NCBI RefSeq assembly: GCF_033954455.1
Contig: NZ_CP121473.1
Location: forward strand, 4,450,501-4,514,500
DNA length: 64,000 nucleotides
Direction of reading: 5' to 3'
Source: Thiorhodovibrio litoralis
Lineage (GTDB): Bacteria; Pseudomonadota; Gammaproteobacteria; Chromatiales; Chromatiaceae
Below the pieces are notes generated by a model. The model saw nothing but the letters and a program-made list of their open reading frames with translations. It was not told the origin of the DNA and made no database searches. Position 1 is the stretch's first letter. Every line of letters starts with the position of its first letter. Of this stretch, positions 16,865-24,798 are shown one piece after another. The translations under genes were made by a program, and so were the position numbers.

Positions 16865-17742
16865 GCCACCACCCCCAGGGCGGCGCGGAAGTCCGCCGCC
16901 AGCGGGTAGACATAGATCGCCTTGCGCGGCAGCGCGGCCCGATGGGTGCGGTCGCACTTGCCGCGCCCGGTGGTTTCGCCCAAGTCGTGCCAGTTGGCGG
17001 CACGGTAACAGGTCCCGGCAAAGCGTGGGGTCTCGACAAAGGTCTCCAGCAGCACCAGACGCTCGCCATAGCGGGCGGGAAAGTCGACACTGACTTGCCG
17101 CGCGGCCAAGGACAGCACCTTGGAGGCGAGGTGTTTGACCTGCACCCAGGGCAGGATGAGGAAGCGGGCGTTGTTGAGCACCCGTCCCAGGTGTGCTTGG
17201 CGCTGCGCGGGCGTCCAGCCAATCCAGCGGTCGCGGGCAGCGACTTTCCAGGCCGCCGCGCCAAAGCCGATGGCGCCGAGCAGACCGCCATCCCACTGGA
17301 TCAGGTAGCGCAGCTGCGCACCAGGCAGGGGACTGTAGCCGAGGTAGTGGTAGCGCTCGATCAGGCCGTTCCATAATTGCGAGGCCCTTCGATCATCAAC
17401 GCGCGCCAGGCGCAAGCCGCTGAGCGCGCGCAGCGGGACGGACACTGGGATCGGTTCGGGCCGGGACTCGGGGCGCGGGACGAAGCGCCGCCCATTGCCA
17501 TTGCCGCAGGTCGGTGGCGGCAGCACAATGAGCCCGGCACGATGCAACCGCAGCAGTCCCACCCGGGCACTCATGAGCTTGGGGCGGCCTTGGATATCGG
17601 TCCACTCCAGCGCGCGGCACACCCGCCGAGCGATCTCCGCGCGCAGCGGCGGCTGCGCCAGCGCGATCTCCTGGCGAATGCGCGCTAAGTCGGTCTCGTT
17701 GAAAGGGCGCCCACATAAACGGCTTGGAATCGCTTGGTCCAT
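16861..17742 (-). CDS. DUF4338 / DruA-like accessory protein (outer IS copy)
   Basis: Intact 293-aa copy whose translated sequence appears identical to that of the inner copy, with the same start, GGGAG ribosome-binding site and ATGA overlap with its now-interrupted transposase. Because its transposase is split, this copy can only act in trans. Confidence 0.85.
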   Translation of the reverse strand: MDQAIPSRLCGRPFNETDLARIRQEIALAQPPLRAEIARRVCRALEWTDIQGRPKLMSARVGLLRLHRAGLIVLPPPTCGNGNGRRFVPRPESRPEPIPVSVPLRALSGLRLARVDDRRASQLWNGLIERYHYLGYSPLPGAQLRYLIQWDGGLLGAIGFGAAAWKVAARDRWIGWTPAQRQAHLGRVLNNARFLILPWVQVKHLASKVLSLAARQVSVDFPARYGERLVLLETFVETPRFAGTCYRAANWHDLGETTGRGKCDRTHRAALPRKAIYVYPLAADFRAALGVVA

Positions 17743-17847
17743 GGTCTCCCGTCCCCTTGCTGAAGATGAAAGGGCATCTCAGCAGAACTCGGGAGCTGTG
17801 TCCAGCCCCGGACGACGCTGGGGCGGGGAGATATGGGTAATGGTATG

Positions 17848-17856
17848 GGTAAGGGT
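17848..17856. repeat. 9-bp target duplication of outer IS, right copy (GGTAAGGGT)
   Basis: Identical to 13108-13116, directly after the outer right terminal repeat. Confidence 0.95.
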
Positions 17857-17917
17857 GTGACATGGGGGGATCGCTGGCCCCCAAGGGCCTTGACGGTCTT
17901 GTTCTGGAACCCTGCTT

Positions 17918-17937
17918 TGGTTATTCTGGTATAACCA
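17918..17937. promoter_or_regulatory. Inverted repeat at PIN-toxin start, candidate autoregulatory operator
   Basis: TGGTTAT-N6-ATAACCA is a perfect 7-bp inverted repeat ending on the first base of the PIN gene's start codon. Position and symmetry fit an operator bound by the ribbon-helix-helix antitoxin encoded downstream. Confidence 0.5.
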
Positions 17938-18362
17938 TGAAGATCGTTATCGACACATCCGTCCTCGTAGCTGCCTTGCGCTCCCGTGTCGGCGCCAGCC
18001 ATGCTTTGTTGCGAAGCCTGCCCGATCCACGCTTTCGCATCGCACTCTCGGTCACACTTTATACGGAATGGCAAGCGGTGCTAACGCGGCCCGAGCATAT
18101 GCCGACTGACGTTACGCCGGCACAGGTGCTGGCGTTTCTGCGTTATCTGGCATCGATTGCACATCGCCAAGACATCTACTATCTGTGGCGTCCAGTGCTG
18201 CGCGACCCCAATGACGACATGGTGCTTGAATGCGCCATGGCCTCGGGTAGCCGTTTCATCGTCACGCACAATCTGAGCGACTTTCGGCGGGCCGAGTCAT
18301 TCAGCATCCAGGCCGTCACACCGGCGCAGTTTCTCGACTTTCTTGAGGCGCCGATCACTTGA
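17937..18362 (+). CDS. PIN-domain toxin of toxin-antitoxin pair
   Basis: Predicted ribonuclease toxin of 141 aa, COG1569-type. PIN-domain acidic residues are visible: Asp6 in VIDTSVLVAAL, a Glu in TLYTEWQAVL, and Asp residues in RDPNDDMVLECA and HNLSDFR. I chose ATG 17937 because it begins the first PIN strand; the frame extends 25 codons upstream into the IS boundary. The cognate ribbon-helix-helix gene starts 12 bp downstream, so the toxin is first in the operon. It sits directly beside the IS cluster. Confidence 0.85.
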   Translation: MKIVIDTSVLVAALRSRVGASHALLRSLPDPRFRIALSVTLYTEWQAVLTRPEHMPTDVTPAQVLAFLRYLASIAHRQDIYYLWRPVLRDPNDDMVLECAMASGSRFIVTHNLSDFRRAESFSIQAVTPAQFLDFLEAPIT

Positions 18363-18374
18363 GGATCTATTTCC

Positions 18375-18623
18375 ATGAGCGCACTGACCGTCCGTTTGCC
18401 CAATTCCGTCCATCAAACCATCAAAGAACTGGCGGCTCGGGATGAGATCTCCGTCAACCAGTTCATCGCCAGCGCCGCCGCCGAGAAAATGGCCGCCGTG
18501 CTGACCCTCGATTATTTGCGCACCGAGGCCGCCAAGGGCCGGCGCGAGGATTTCCTGCACCTGCTCGATCAGGTTCCAGACGCCCCGCCGCTTGCGGGGG
18601 ATGAGTGGCCGGCGAGTTCATAG
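18375..18623 (+). CDS. Ribbon-helix-helix (CopG/HicB-type) antitoxin
   Basis: The 82-aa protein has an N-terminal ribbon-helix-helix domain: strand ALTVRLPNSVHQTI, helix KELAARDEIS, then VNQFIASAAAEKMAAV. The C-terminal tail would wrap and neutralise the PIN nuclease. It follows the toxin by 12 bp on the same strand and is the likely repressor acting at the inverted repeat at 17918-17937. Confidence 0.8.
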   Translation: MSALTVRLPNSVHQTIKELAARDEISVNQFIASAAAEKMAAVLTLDYLRTEAAKGRREDFLHLLDQVPDAPPLAGDEWPASS

Positions 18624-18678
18624 CCTGCTGTTGCAAGGGAATGTTTGACCATACCAAACTCGCGTGAGGAGCGAATCA

Positions 18679-19131
18679 ATGCCTGCTATCTGTCTGAAAA
18701 CAGCGGCTGCCGTGACAGGATTGACCAAGAGAACCCTGTGGCGCTAAATCGAAAACGGCAAATTAAACACAGAAATGCAAGAGAGCGAGGTGAAAACCCT
18801 GGTGGATTTCGACGGCGTGCTGCGGATCGCGCAGCTGGAACTTCCTGCGGATGACTATGCAATGATCCTGGACGCGGATGCGGGCGCGCCGGAGGCAGAA
18901 TGCGAGTTTGGCCTGTGGCTGCTGGAAAATGGGCGCGAGACGCTGGCCGTGGAGTGGTTGCAACGAGCGGCGCACGCGGGCGTGGCCGATGCCATGCAAT
19001 GGCTCGGCAAGCTCTATGCGCGCGGCGAGGGGGTGGAGCAAGACGAAGCCCAGGCCACTGAGTGGATCAAACAGGCCGCCGCGCATGGCCATCCGATCGC
19101 GCAGCGGCAGGTGGCGGAGCTTGGGCTTTAG
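18679..19131 (+). pseudogene. Sel1-repeat protein with N-terminal HTH-like segment, in-frame TAA
   Basis: ATG 18679 follows GAGGA and encodes ICLKTAAAVTGLTKRTLWR, an HTH-like segment shared with the next gene (AKAITGLSRSSLWRRI). A TAA at 18745-18747 then interrupts the frame at codon 23, exactly where the paralogue has Arg. The same frame continues to 19131 with one to two Sel1/TPR-like repeats (AECEFGLWLLENGRETLAVEW and ADAMQWLGKLYARGEGVEQDEAQA). A restart at ATG 18775 could produce the repeat part alone. The lesion could be real decay or a sequence error. Confidence 0.7.
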
Positions 19132-19152
19132 CCCCAGCGCCGGGAGTTTTGG

Positions 19153-19491
19153 ATGCAGACCATCCACTTCGATACAGCCAAGGCCATCACCGGCCTGAGT
19201 CGCTCAAGCCTGTGGCGTCGCATTCGCGAACACCCGGGCTCCACTGAAACCCTCGGCCAGACCAAGGGCCAGATGCGCACGCGCATCGACATTGACTGCG
19301 CCTTGGAATGGAACCGCTTTGCGCTCACGGACCAGGATCGCGCGCTCATCCTTGGTGCCGATGCCGGGCACGCCGGCGCTCAATATGGTTTGGGCTTGCG
19401 ACTGCTCGAACTCGGCCATCCGCAGCAAGCGAGGCGGCAGCCGAAAACCGGAAACGCGCAAGCACCTCAACGACAAATGCTGCTAAAGTAA
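19153..19491 (+). CDS. Short Sel1-repeat paralogue, probably 3'-degenerate
   Basis: The 112-aa protein starts with the HTH-like FDTAKAITGLSRSSLWRRIREHP and has one Sel1-like unit (AGAQYGLGLRLLELGHPQQA). It then ends in a low-complexity tail (RRQPKTGNAQAPQRQ) where a further repeat would be expected. It is a paralogue of the preceding interrupted gene and 21 bp behind it. A GGGAG precedes the ATG. Sel1 proteins mediate protein-protein contacts; the partner is unknown. The abrupt tail suggests a frameshift or truncation. Confidence 0.6.
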   Translation: MQTIHFDTAKAITGLSRSSLWRRIREHPGSTETLGQTKGQMRTRIDIDCALEWNRFALTDQDRALILGADAGHAGAQYGLGLRLLELGHPQQARRQPKTGNAQAPQRQMLLK

Positions 19492-19564
19492 AGCCCACAG
19501 ATTCAAGCTCCGGGGCAATACCCGCGCATTCTGCCCCGCTCCAAGACATTATCGGGTGCAAAGA

Positions 19565-21025
19565 ATGGCAAGAGAGCCGAGAGACAAGTGGGGCAGTTTC
19601 GTTGTCGGGCCTATCATCGTGTTCGTTGCCCTCGGGGCGATTTGGAAGAACGAGAACCGCTTCGACTATCACCAGGCAGCCAAGAAAACCCAGGCTGTCG
19701 AGTCGGTGCAAGAACTGACCCCGGAGCAGCGCTTCTCCTATACCGGCAGCATGGATCAATCACTGGTCCTGCCAGGGGAGTATGTCGAAGCCTTCACCGG
19801 GTACCTGATGGTACGCCGCGACGCCGAGATCTACGCCTGGGACAAGGAGACGGACTCCGACGACCGCGTGACCTGGTCGCGGCGCTGGATGAGCAGCGTG
19901 GAGAGCAACTCCCGCAACAACGGCATCAGCCAGCAGCTTTCCTCGCGCACACTGACCCCCACCGAGTATCAAGTCGGCGATTTGACGATCGATGGCGCAC
20001 GCATCGAATTCGTCGACAGTTCTGTCGAGATATCGCCGTTTGATTTGCGCATCACGAATCCCGTGCTCGAAGACCGGGGCGAGTACCTCTACCTGTCAAA
20101 GGGTGAAGTCGACAACATGGGCGATGAGCGAATTCGTTACACCGGCATTCGAGTGCCCACGACCGCGACCTATTTCGGCAAGGCCGAAGCGGGCCGGGGC
20201 GTGGCGGATACCTCGCAGGCCCGCACTGGGATGATCAATGCGATCATTCAGGACAGCGGTATTCTCCATCACATCGTCGCCGGCGAAAGGGAAACCGCCC
20301 TGGCCACCATGGCGGCGCACATCAGCCGACTAAAGTGGATTGTGCGAGGGGCAGCATCAGCGGTGGTGATTATCGGATTCAATATCTTCTTCAGCGCAAT
20401 GCTCGGGTTCTTGTATTCCATCCCCTTGATTGGCGGCCTTGCGCGATCGGGTTCCTTCGTCCTCTCTCTGGCGCTGGGGCTCCCGCTGATAGTGGTGACC
20501 ATGCTGGGTGGCTATCTGATCGCTAATCCGGCCGTCTTGCTGGCAATCGCAGCTCTGATCGGCGGTGGCACATTGGCTCTGCGCAAACGCAAGAAGAAAA
20601 CCCAAAACGCGGTCTTCCAGCAACTGGAAACCCAGTACGGCCCTGAACTGCAAACCCTGGACATCAAAGAGCTGGAATTCATCGAACTGGCAAAGCTGGT
20701 TTTCTCCGACGGCAAGCTGGACCCCAAGGAGGAGGAATTCCTCCGGCGCTGGTCACGTAAGCAGGGCTGGGATGATGGCCGTTTCCTGGACATGCTGAAC
20801 AAAGCAAAAACCATGAGCGACAGCGGCCCACCCAGCCGCACGGCAAGCGAAGAGCAGCTGAAAAACCTCATCCGCCTGGCACTGGCAGACGGCCACCTTT
20901 CACGCTCGGAGTTGAATAGCATTCAACACGCAGCGAAACGCCTGGGCTTTGATCGCGGACGCATTGCCCGGATAACCCAGCAGGTCCAACAGATGGCGGC
21001 CAGAGGCGCGGCCCAGCCTGCCTGA
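19565..21025 (+). CDS. TMEM43-like membrane protein with C-terminal TerB-like domain
   Basis: Membrane protein of 486 aa from ATG 19565. An N-terminal membrane segment (VVGPIIVFVALGAIW) is followed by a large extracytoplasmic region resembling the TMEM43 (LUMA) family. A cluster of about three to four hydrophobic segments follows near residues 265-340, then a basic RKRKKK stop-transfer. The cytoplasmic C-terminus (about 365-480) has a TerB-like repeat (ELEFIELAKLVFSDGKLDPKEEEFL and LKNLIRLALADGHLSRSEL), each unit with Asp-x-(K/H)-Leu metal-binding-like acidic residues. TerB domains often sit at membrane stress systems. No tellurite-resistance genes are nearby; the function is unknown. Confidence 0.65.
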   Translation: MAREPRDKWGSFVVGPIIVFVALGAIWKNENRFDYHQAAKKTQAVESVQELTPEQRFSYTGSMDQSLVLPGEYVEAFTGYLMVRRDAEIYAWDKETDSDDRVTWSRRWMSSVESNSRNNGISQQLSSRTLTPTEYQVGDLTIDGARIEFVDSSVEISPFDLRITNPVLEDRGEYLYLSKGEVDNMGDERIRYTGIRVPTTATYFGKAEAGRGVADTSQARTGMINAIIQDSGILHHIVAGERETALATMAAHISRLKWIVRGAASAVVIIGFNIFFSAMLGFLYSIPLIGGLARSGSFVLSLALGLPLIVVTMLGGYLIANPAVLLAIAALIGGGTLALRKRKKKTQNAVFQQLETQYGPELQTLDIKELEFIELAKLVFSDGKLDPKEEEFLRRWSRKQGWDDGRFLDMLNKAKTMSDSGPPSRTASEEQLKNLIRLALADGHLSRSELNSIQHAAKRLGFDRGRIARITQQVQQMAARGAAQPA

Positions 21026-21067
21026 CACCGCTGCAGGATAAACCCGCCGGGGAGGGCGAGGGAAAGC

Positions 21068-24000
21068 TCAGGGCATCGCCGTCTCGGCCGACTGGTTGTC
21101 GTTACTGGCTGATGGGGCCTCATCGCCGGGTGATTGTCTTGTCTCATTCAGCGCCTGCTCCAGCAGGCGGGTCGACACATCCCTGGACTCGCCCTTGACC
21201 AGCGCCCGCTGCAAATCCGCCAGGGCTTCGGCAGCCTGCACTTCGCCGGCGAGTCGCGCGGCTGTTTTCAGACGCTGCGCCAGGGCGATGGCATCGGCCT
21301 GTTGCTCGCGCGCGAGATAATCGGTCATGGCTGGCATGGCCCGACTCAGCTGACTGTGGAAGTCAGCCTCGGTGCCGGCCCAGGCAGGCGCCTGGTCATT
21401 CCTGCGATCACCCGGCCCCTTGGCATCGCGACCGCGCAAATATGGCAGCAAGGTTTTCAACAACTCGGTTTCGTCGAGCGGTTTGTTCAAAAAGGCCGTC
21501 ATTCCCGCCGCGCGACACAGGTGCTCGCCTTCGATCATCCCATGGGCGGTCAGTGCGATGACCGGCAGATCCGCCAGGCGCGGGTCGGCGCGCAGGCGTT
21601 CTGTCACCTGAAAACCATCGAGGCCGGGCATGCGGATGTCGAGCAGCACAGCGTCGAACCTCTCCCGCCCAAGACAGGCGAGCGCTTCGAATCCATCGGC
21701 GGCGGCGGTCACCTCGAATCCCAATCCTTTCAGGACATCGACCGCGATTTCGCGGTTGACGGCGTGATCGTCAGCTACCAGAACCCGGGTACCGGGCGGA
21801 ATCTGCCCGCTGAGCGCATGCAGCCTGGATGCAGCATTCTCTTGTGGCGGCGATTGGCCCAATGCGCTCAGCAGCGCCCCTCGCAATGCAGCGTGCGACA
21901 TCGCCTGCGTAACCAGGCCGTCAAAGACTCCATCGCCAGCCTGAGCCTCGGCACCCTGCACCGCGCCGAGCGTTCCAATCAGCACAAGCGCCGGTTTGGG
22001 GGAGATCGCCGGGTGCTGGCGCAATTGCCGTACGACAGTGGCTACTTGAGCATCGGCTTGGGCATCTGCCAGGCGAGCATCCAAGAGCACAAGCGAAAAA
22101 GCACATCCCTTGCGGCAAGCGTCGCCAAGCATGGACAGGGCGTCAGTGCCCGAGGCCGCCAATGCCACCGCCAAACCCAGGTGATTGAGTGCTTGCCCCA
22201 AGAGTGCTTGGGAGAATTCGCGCTCGCTGACGACTAGGGCACGCGTGCCAGGCTCCGGCCAGTTCAGCTCGCTCGGTTGTTCAGCGTCCCGCGACAGACC
22301 AAGCTCGGCGGTGAACTGGAAGATACTGCCCCGCTGGGGATAGCTATAGACCTCGATGTCCCCGCCCATGAGTCGCACCAGATGGCGCGAGATCGCGAGC
22401 CCCAGACCGGTCCCGCCTTGAGCGCTGCTGGCGTCGGAATTGTCTAGCTGCGAAAAGGGCTGAAACAGGCGCTGCAGGTCCTTCGAGGCAATGCCAACGC
22501 CAGTATCTTCAAGCGCAAATTTCAGTCTGACGCGGTCCCTGGCGTGATCCTCGCCGGAATTTCCTGGGCCGCTCCCCCCGGCGCCTCTCCGGATAAGGCC
22601 CCGGATATGCTCTGGCTCTGGCTCTGGCACGACCTGCTCGACACACAGCAACACCGAACCGCTCGGGGTGAACTTGATCGCATTGCTGGTCAGGTTCAGG
22701 AGCACTTGCCCCAGTCGCACAGGGTCGCCGCGCAGATGCCGCGGCACACCAGGACCGATGGCAAAAGCGATGTCCAGCATTGGCTCCCGGTTTCTGATCG
22801 CGGCGAAGCTGGCAATCTGCTCGAGTACCTCATCGAGCGTGAAATTGCGTTCTTCGAGCCTGACCCGCCCGGCTTCCATTTTGGAGACAGCCAGAATGTC
22901 ATCGAGAATCCTGAGCAGAGACTGCGCTGCCGCGCGAATCTTGCTGGCCCGATCGCGCTGCGCCGGAGGAATATCGGCCTGCAGCAGGAGCTTGGCCAGA
23001 CCAATAATGCTCGACATCGGCGTGCGCAGCTCGTGGCTTACATTGGCGAGCAGCGCCGTCTTGGCACGACTAGCGCTTTCGGCGCGCTCTTTGGCTTCGA
23101 GCAGACTGGCTTCGAGCTCTTTCTGGGTGCTGACATCGCGCGCGACACCTTCGATGACCCTGGTCCCATCAGGAGCATCGACAGCAAGGGTTTCGGTGCA
23201 TTCAAGCTGCCGCAGTTGTCCCCTGGCATTGCGCACCCGCACCACGCTGCTGGCTGATAGCTGCACGTCACCCACGCCTAAGGGAAACACCGCAGACGCG
23301 CTGCTGACATCGACGAGAAACCGCTCGAGCTCACGGCAGAATACCTGCGGCTCGCAGCCCATCACCTCCCGCACGGAGTCACTGGCAAAGAGCAGCCGGC
23401 CATCCGCTGATCGGGCGTAGACGAAATAGCCCTGCAGGCGGTTGAGCAACCGCTCGTAGCGTGCCTGGGTCCAGGCCGTTGTTTGCTCGGCGCGCTGGCG
23501 ACGATCGCGCTGGCGGTGCATGAGCAACGTCAGCAGCAACGCGCCAACCCAGACAACAATCAGCAAGGCACCGCCAAGCGCTGATTGAATCAGCAGGTGG
23601 CGTCGGAAAACCTTCAGGTGCTCGCGCAGGAACTGATCCGTGGTCAAGAAGCGGGCGAGACCGATCAAATGGTAATCGCGCGGGTCGAGCAGGGGCACCT
23701 CGGCCACCAGGCAGTTCGCACATGCCGGGTCGCCCTGCTGCAACAGCTGCGGATCAAGTTCATCCCATTCAGGCGCCAGTTCGATCGCAAGCGCGGAGAA
23801 AAAGGGCTGGCCGGTGTCTTTCTCCTTGAAGCTGAGCACCTCGTTCAGCACATCCTTAAGCGGTTGCGAGCGCGCCTCGGTCATGGCGAGAACCAAGGCC
23901 CCAGCCAGACGATCGGCCTGGGCCTGCCCCAATAGATTCGCCTGATGCTGGGCTTCGTTCTGAAGACCTGGCTTGAGTGCGCCCCGCCAATACCCTTCAA

Positions 24001-24082
24001 TCAGCGCGCCAAGCCCCAGTGCAAGAAGCACAAACGCGAGGGTGATCCAACGGGCAAGAGCATTCATGGCACAGGCGCTCAA
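21068..24082 (-). CDS. Hybrid sensor histidine kinase of receptor module 1
   Basis: Inner-membrane hybrid kinase of about 1,000 aa. Two membrane segments flank a periplasmic domain with a CANCLVAEVPLLDPRDYHLIG segment shared, including its Cys-x-x-Cys, with the cyclase of module 2. Then come PAS (about 205-330), HisKA (NVSHELRTP, His near 349), ATPase (NLTSNAIKF, DTGVGI, GGTGLGLA), a degenerate receiver (about 610-740), a canonical receiver (VADDHAVNRE, VLLDIRMPG, TAHG, NKP) and a C-terminal helical segment like an HPt domain but with Gln where the His should be (AQRLKTAARLAG). The start is TTG 24082, overlapping the previous stop (TTGA), or ATG 24067. No cognate output gene is adjacent. Confidence 0.9.
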   Translation of the reverse strand: MSACAMNALARWITLAFVLLALGLGALIEGYWRGALKPGLQNEAQHQANLLGQAQADRLAGALVLAMTEARSQPLKDVLNEVLSFKEKDTGQPFFSALAIELAPEWDELDPQLLQQGDPACANCLVAEVPLLDPRDYHLIGLARFLTTDQFLREHLKVFRRHLLIQSALGGALLIVVWVGALLLTLLMHRQRDRRQRAEQTTAWTQARYERLLNRLQGYFVYARSADGRLLFASDSVREVMGCEPQVFCRELERFLVDVSSASAVFPLGVGDVQLSASSVVRVRNARGQLRQLECTETLAVDAPDGTRVIEGVARDVSTQKELEASLLEAKERAESASRAKTALLANVSHELRTPMSSIIGLAKLLLQADIPPAQRDRASKIRAAAQSLLRILDDILAVSKMEAGRVRLEERNFTLDEVLEQIASFAAIRNREPMLDIAFAIGPGVPRHLRGDPVRLGQVLLNLTSNAIKFTPSGSVLLCVEQVVPEPEPEHIRGLIRRGAGGSGPGNSGEDHARDRVRLKFALEDTGVGIASKDLQRLFQPFSQLDNSDASSAQGGTGLGLAISRHLVRLMGGDIEVYSYPQRGSIFQFTAELGLSRDAEQPSELNWPEPGTRALVVSEREFSQALLGQALNHLGLAVALAASGTDALSMLGDACRKGCAFSLVLLDARLADAQADAQVATVVRQLRQHPAISPKPALVLIGTLGAVQGAEAQAGDGVFDGLVTQAMSHAALRGALLSALGQSPPQENAASRLHALSGQIPPGTRVLVADDHAVNREIAVDVLKGLGFEVTAAADGFEALACLGRERFDAVLLDIRMPGLDGFQVTERLRADPRLADLPVIALTAHGMIEGEHLCRAAGMTAFLNKPLDETELLKTLLPYLRGRDAKGPGDRRNDQAPAWAGTEADFHSQLSRAMPAMTDYLAREQQADAIALAQRLKTAARLAGEVQAAEALADLQRALVKGESRDVSTRLLEQALNETRQSPGDEAPSASNDNQSAETAMP

Positions 24083-24753
24083 TCAATCGTTTTAGCGATA
24101 CCGAGGAAAAAACCCTGCAACTTAACGCCGCTCTCTCGCAGCGCGCTCAGGCTCACATAAGGCTGGACCCGGGCTCCAATAAACACGCCAGCTGCAACAC
24201 CCCGTTCCACATCAGCCTCAAACGGGGAAAACAGCAGACGGGAGTGACGGGCAGAGAAGGCCTGCAGCGAGCGCAAATCCGCCAGTGGCAGGCGCGACTC
24301 AGTGATGAAAACAGCCGCTGGGGGAGTTTCGGAACGCTCTTGCAAGGCAGGATCATCACTCAGCACGACACGCAGCCGATACGCCAGTAGCCCACCCGGT
24401 TGCTCGAGCTGTTGCCGGTAGCGCTCCGCCGAGGCTCGGTCATGGGCGAAGAACAGAACAATCGCCAGGCGCTCTTGTTGATCGAGCTTGCGCTGCAGAT
24501 TCTGATCAGCGGCCAGCGTGGCGCGAAAGATCTTCAGGCCAATTTCAACCCGACGCCTTTCACTCGCGCCCGTAGCCAGCGCATCTTGAAGACTTGCGCC
24601 CAGCACGCACGCTAGCAGCAGCATTAACAAGACAACGCGAATGCAGTTAACGAGCTGACATTTCGCCGTCCAAGACGCACCTTCAGATTGCCTGACTGAC
24701 GCCCCGGCCTGCCTCGAAATCATCCTTAACAGCGAGATCCCATGAATAAACAT
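24079..24753 (-). CDS. Periplasmic YfiR-like protein of receptor module 1
   Basis: Predicted exported protein of up to 224 aa with a signal sequence (VVLLMLLLACVLGASLQDALA). The mature part begins RRRVEIGLKIFRATLAA. It ends HSRLLFSPFEADVERGVAAGVFIGARVQPYV and SGVKLQGFFLGIAKT. It is clearly homologous to the product of 28448-29065. The predicted fold and the ending resemble the YfiR/DUF4154 family, which represses periplasmic sensors of diguanylate cyclases, but this assignment is tentative. It lies between the receptor gene (46 bp downstream of its stop) and the kinase gene, whose TTG start it overlaps. Confidence 0.6.
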   Translation of the reverse strand: MFIHGISLLRMISRQAGASVRQSEGASWTAKCQLVNCIRVVLLMLLLACVLGASLQDALATGASERRRVEIGLKIFRATLAADQNLQRKLDQQERLAIVLFFAHDRASAERYRQQLEQPGGLLAYRLRVVLSDDPALQERSETPPAAVFITESRLPLADLRSLQAFSARHSRLLFSPFEADVERGVAAGVFIGARVQPYVSLSALRESGVKLQGFFLGIAKTID

Positions 24754-24798
24754 CAGAAACCGGGATTGCCAAGCGTCGCAACGAACGCGAGACGATAA

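Larger units (their letters stand above)
13117..17847 (-). mobile_element. Outer IS4-family element with DruA gene, interrupted by a second copy
   Basis: The element is bounded by the 16-bp inverted repeat CATACCATTACCCATA at its left end and its complement at the right end, and flanked by the 9-bp duplication GGTAAGGGT. Subtracting the inner copy and one inner target duplication leaves 1,106 + 1,255 = 2,361 bp, exactly the inner element's length. Its transposase gene is split by the inner insertion, while its druA-like gene (16861-17742) is intact. The two copies differ by only a few substitutions, so the second insertion is recent. Confidence 0.95.

Noticed and set aside
15597-17742. Druantia anti-phage system
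   Set aside because: Only the DruA-type gene is present, inside IS termini and coupled to a transposase; no DruB-E or DruH genes are nearby.
13117-17847. Composite transposon with two flanking IS copies
   Set aside because: The outer pieces are halves of one element with its own target duplication; nothing but the inner IS lies between them.
10853-19500. Right-hand attachment-site repeat of the tRNA-Pro island
   Set aside because: I looked for a second copy of the tRNA 3' end and saw none in the window.
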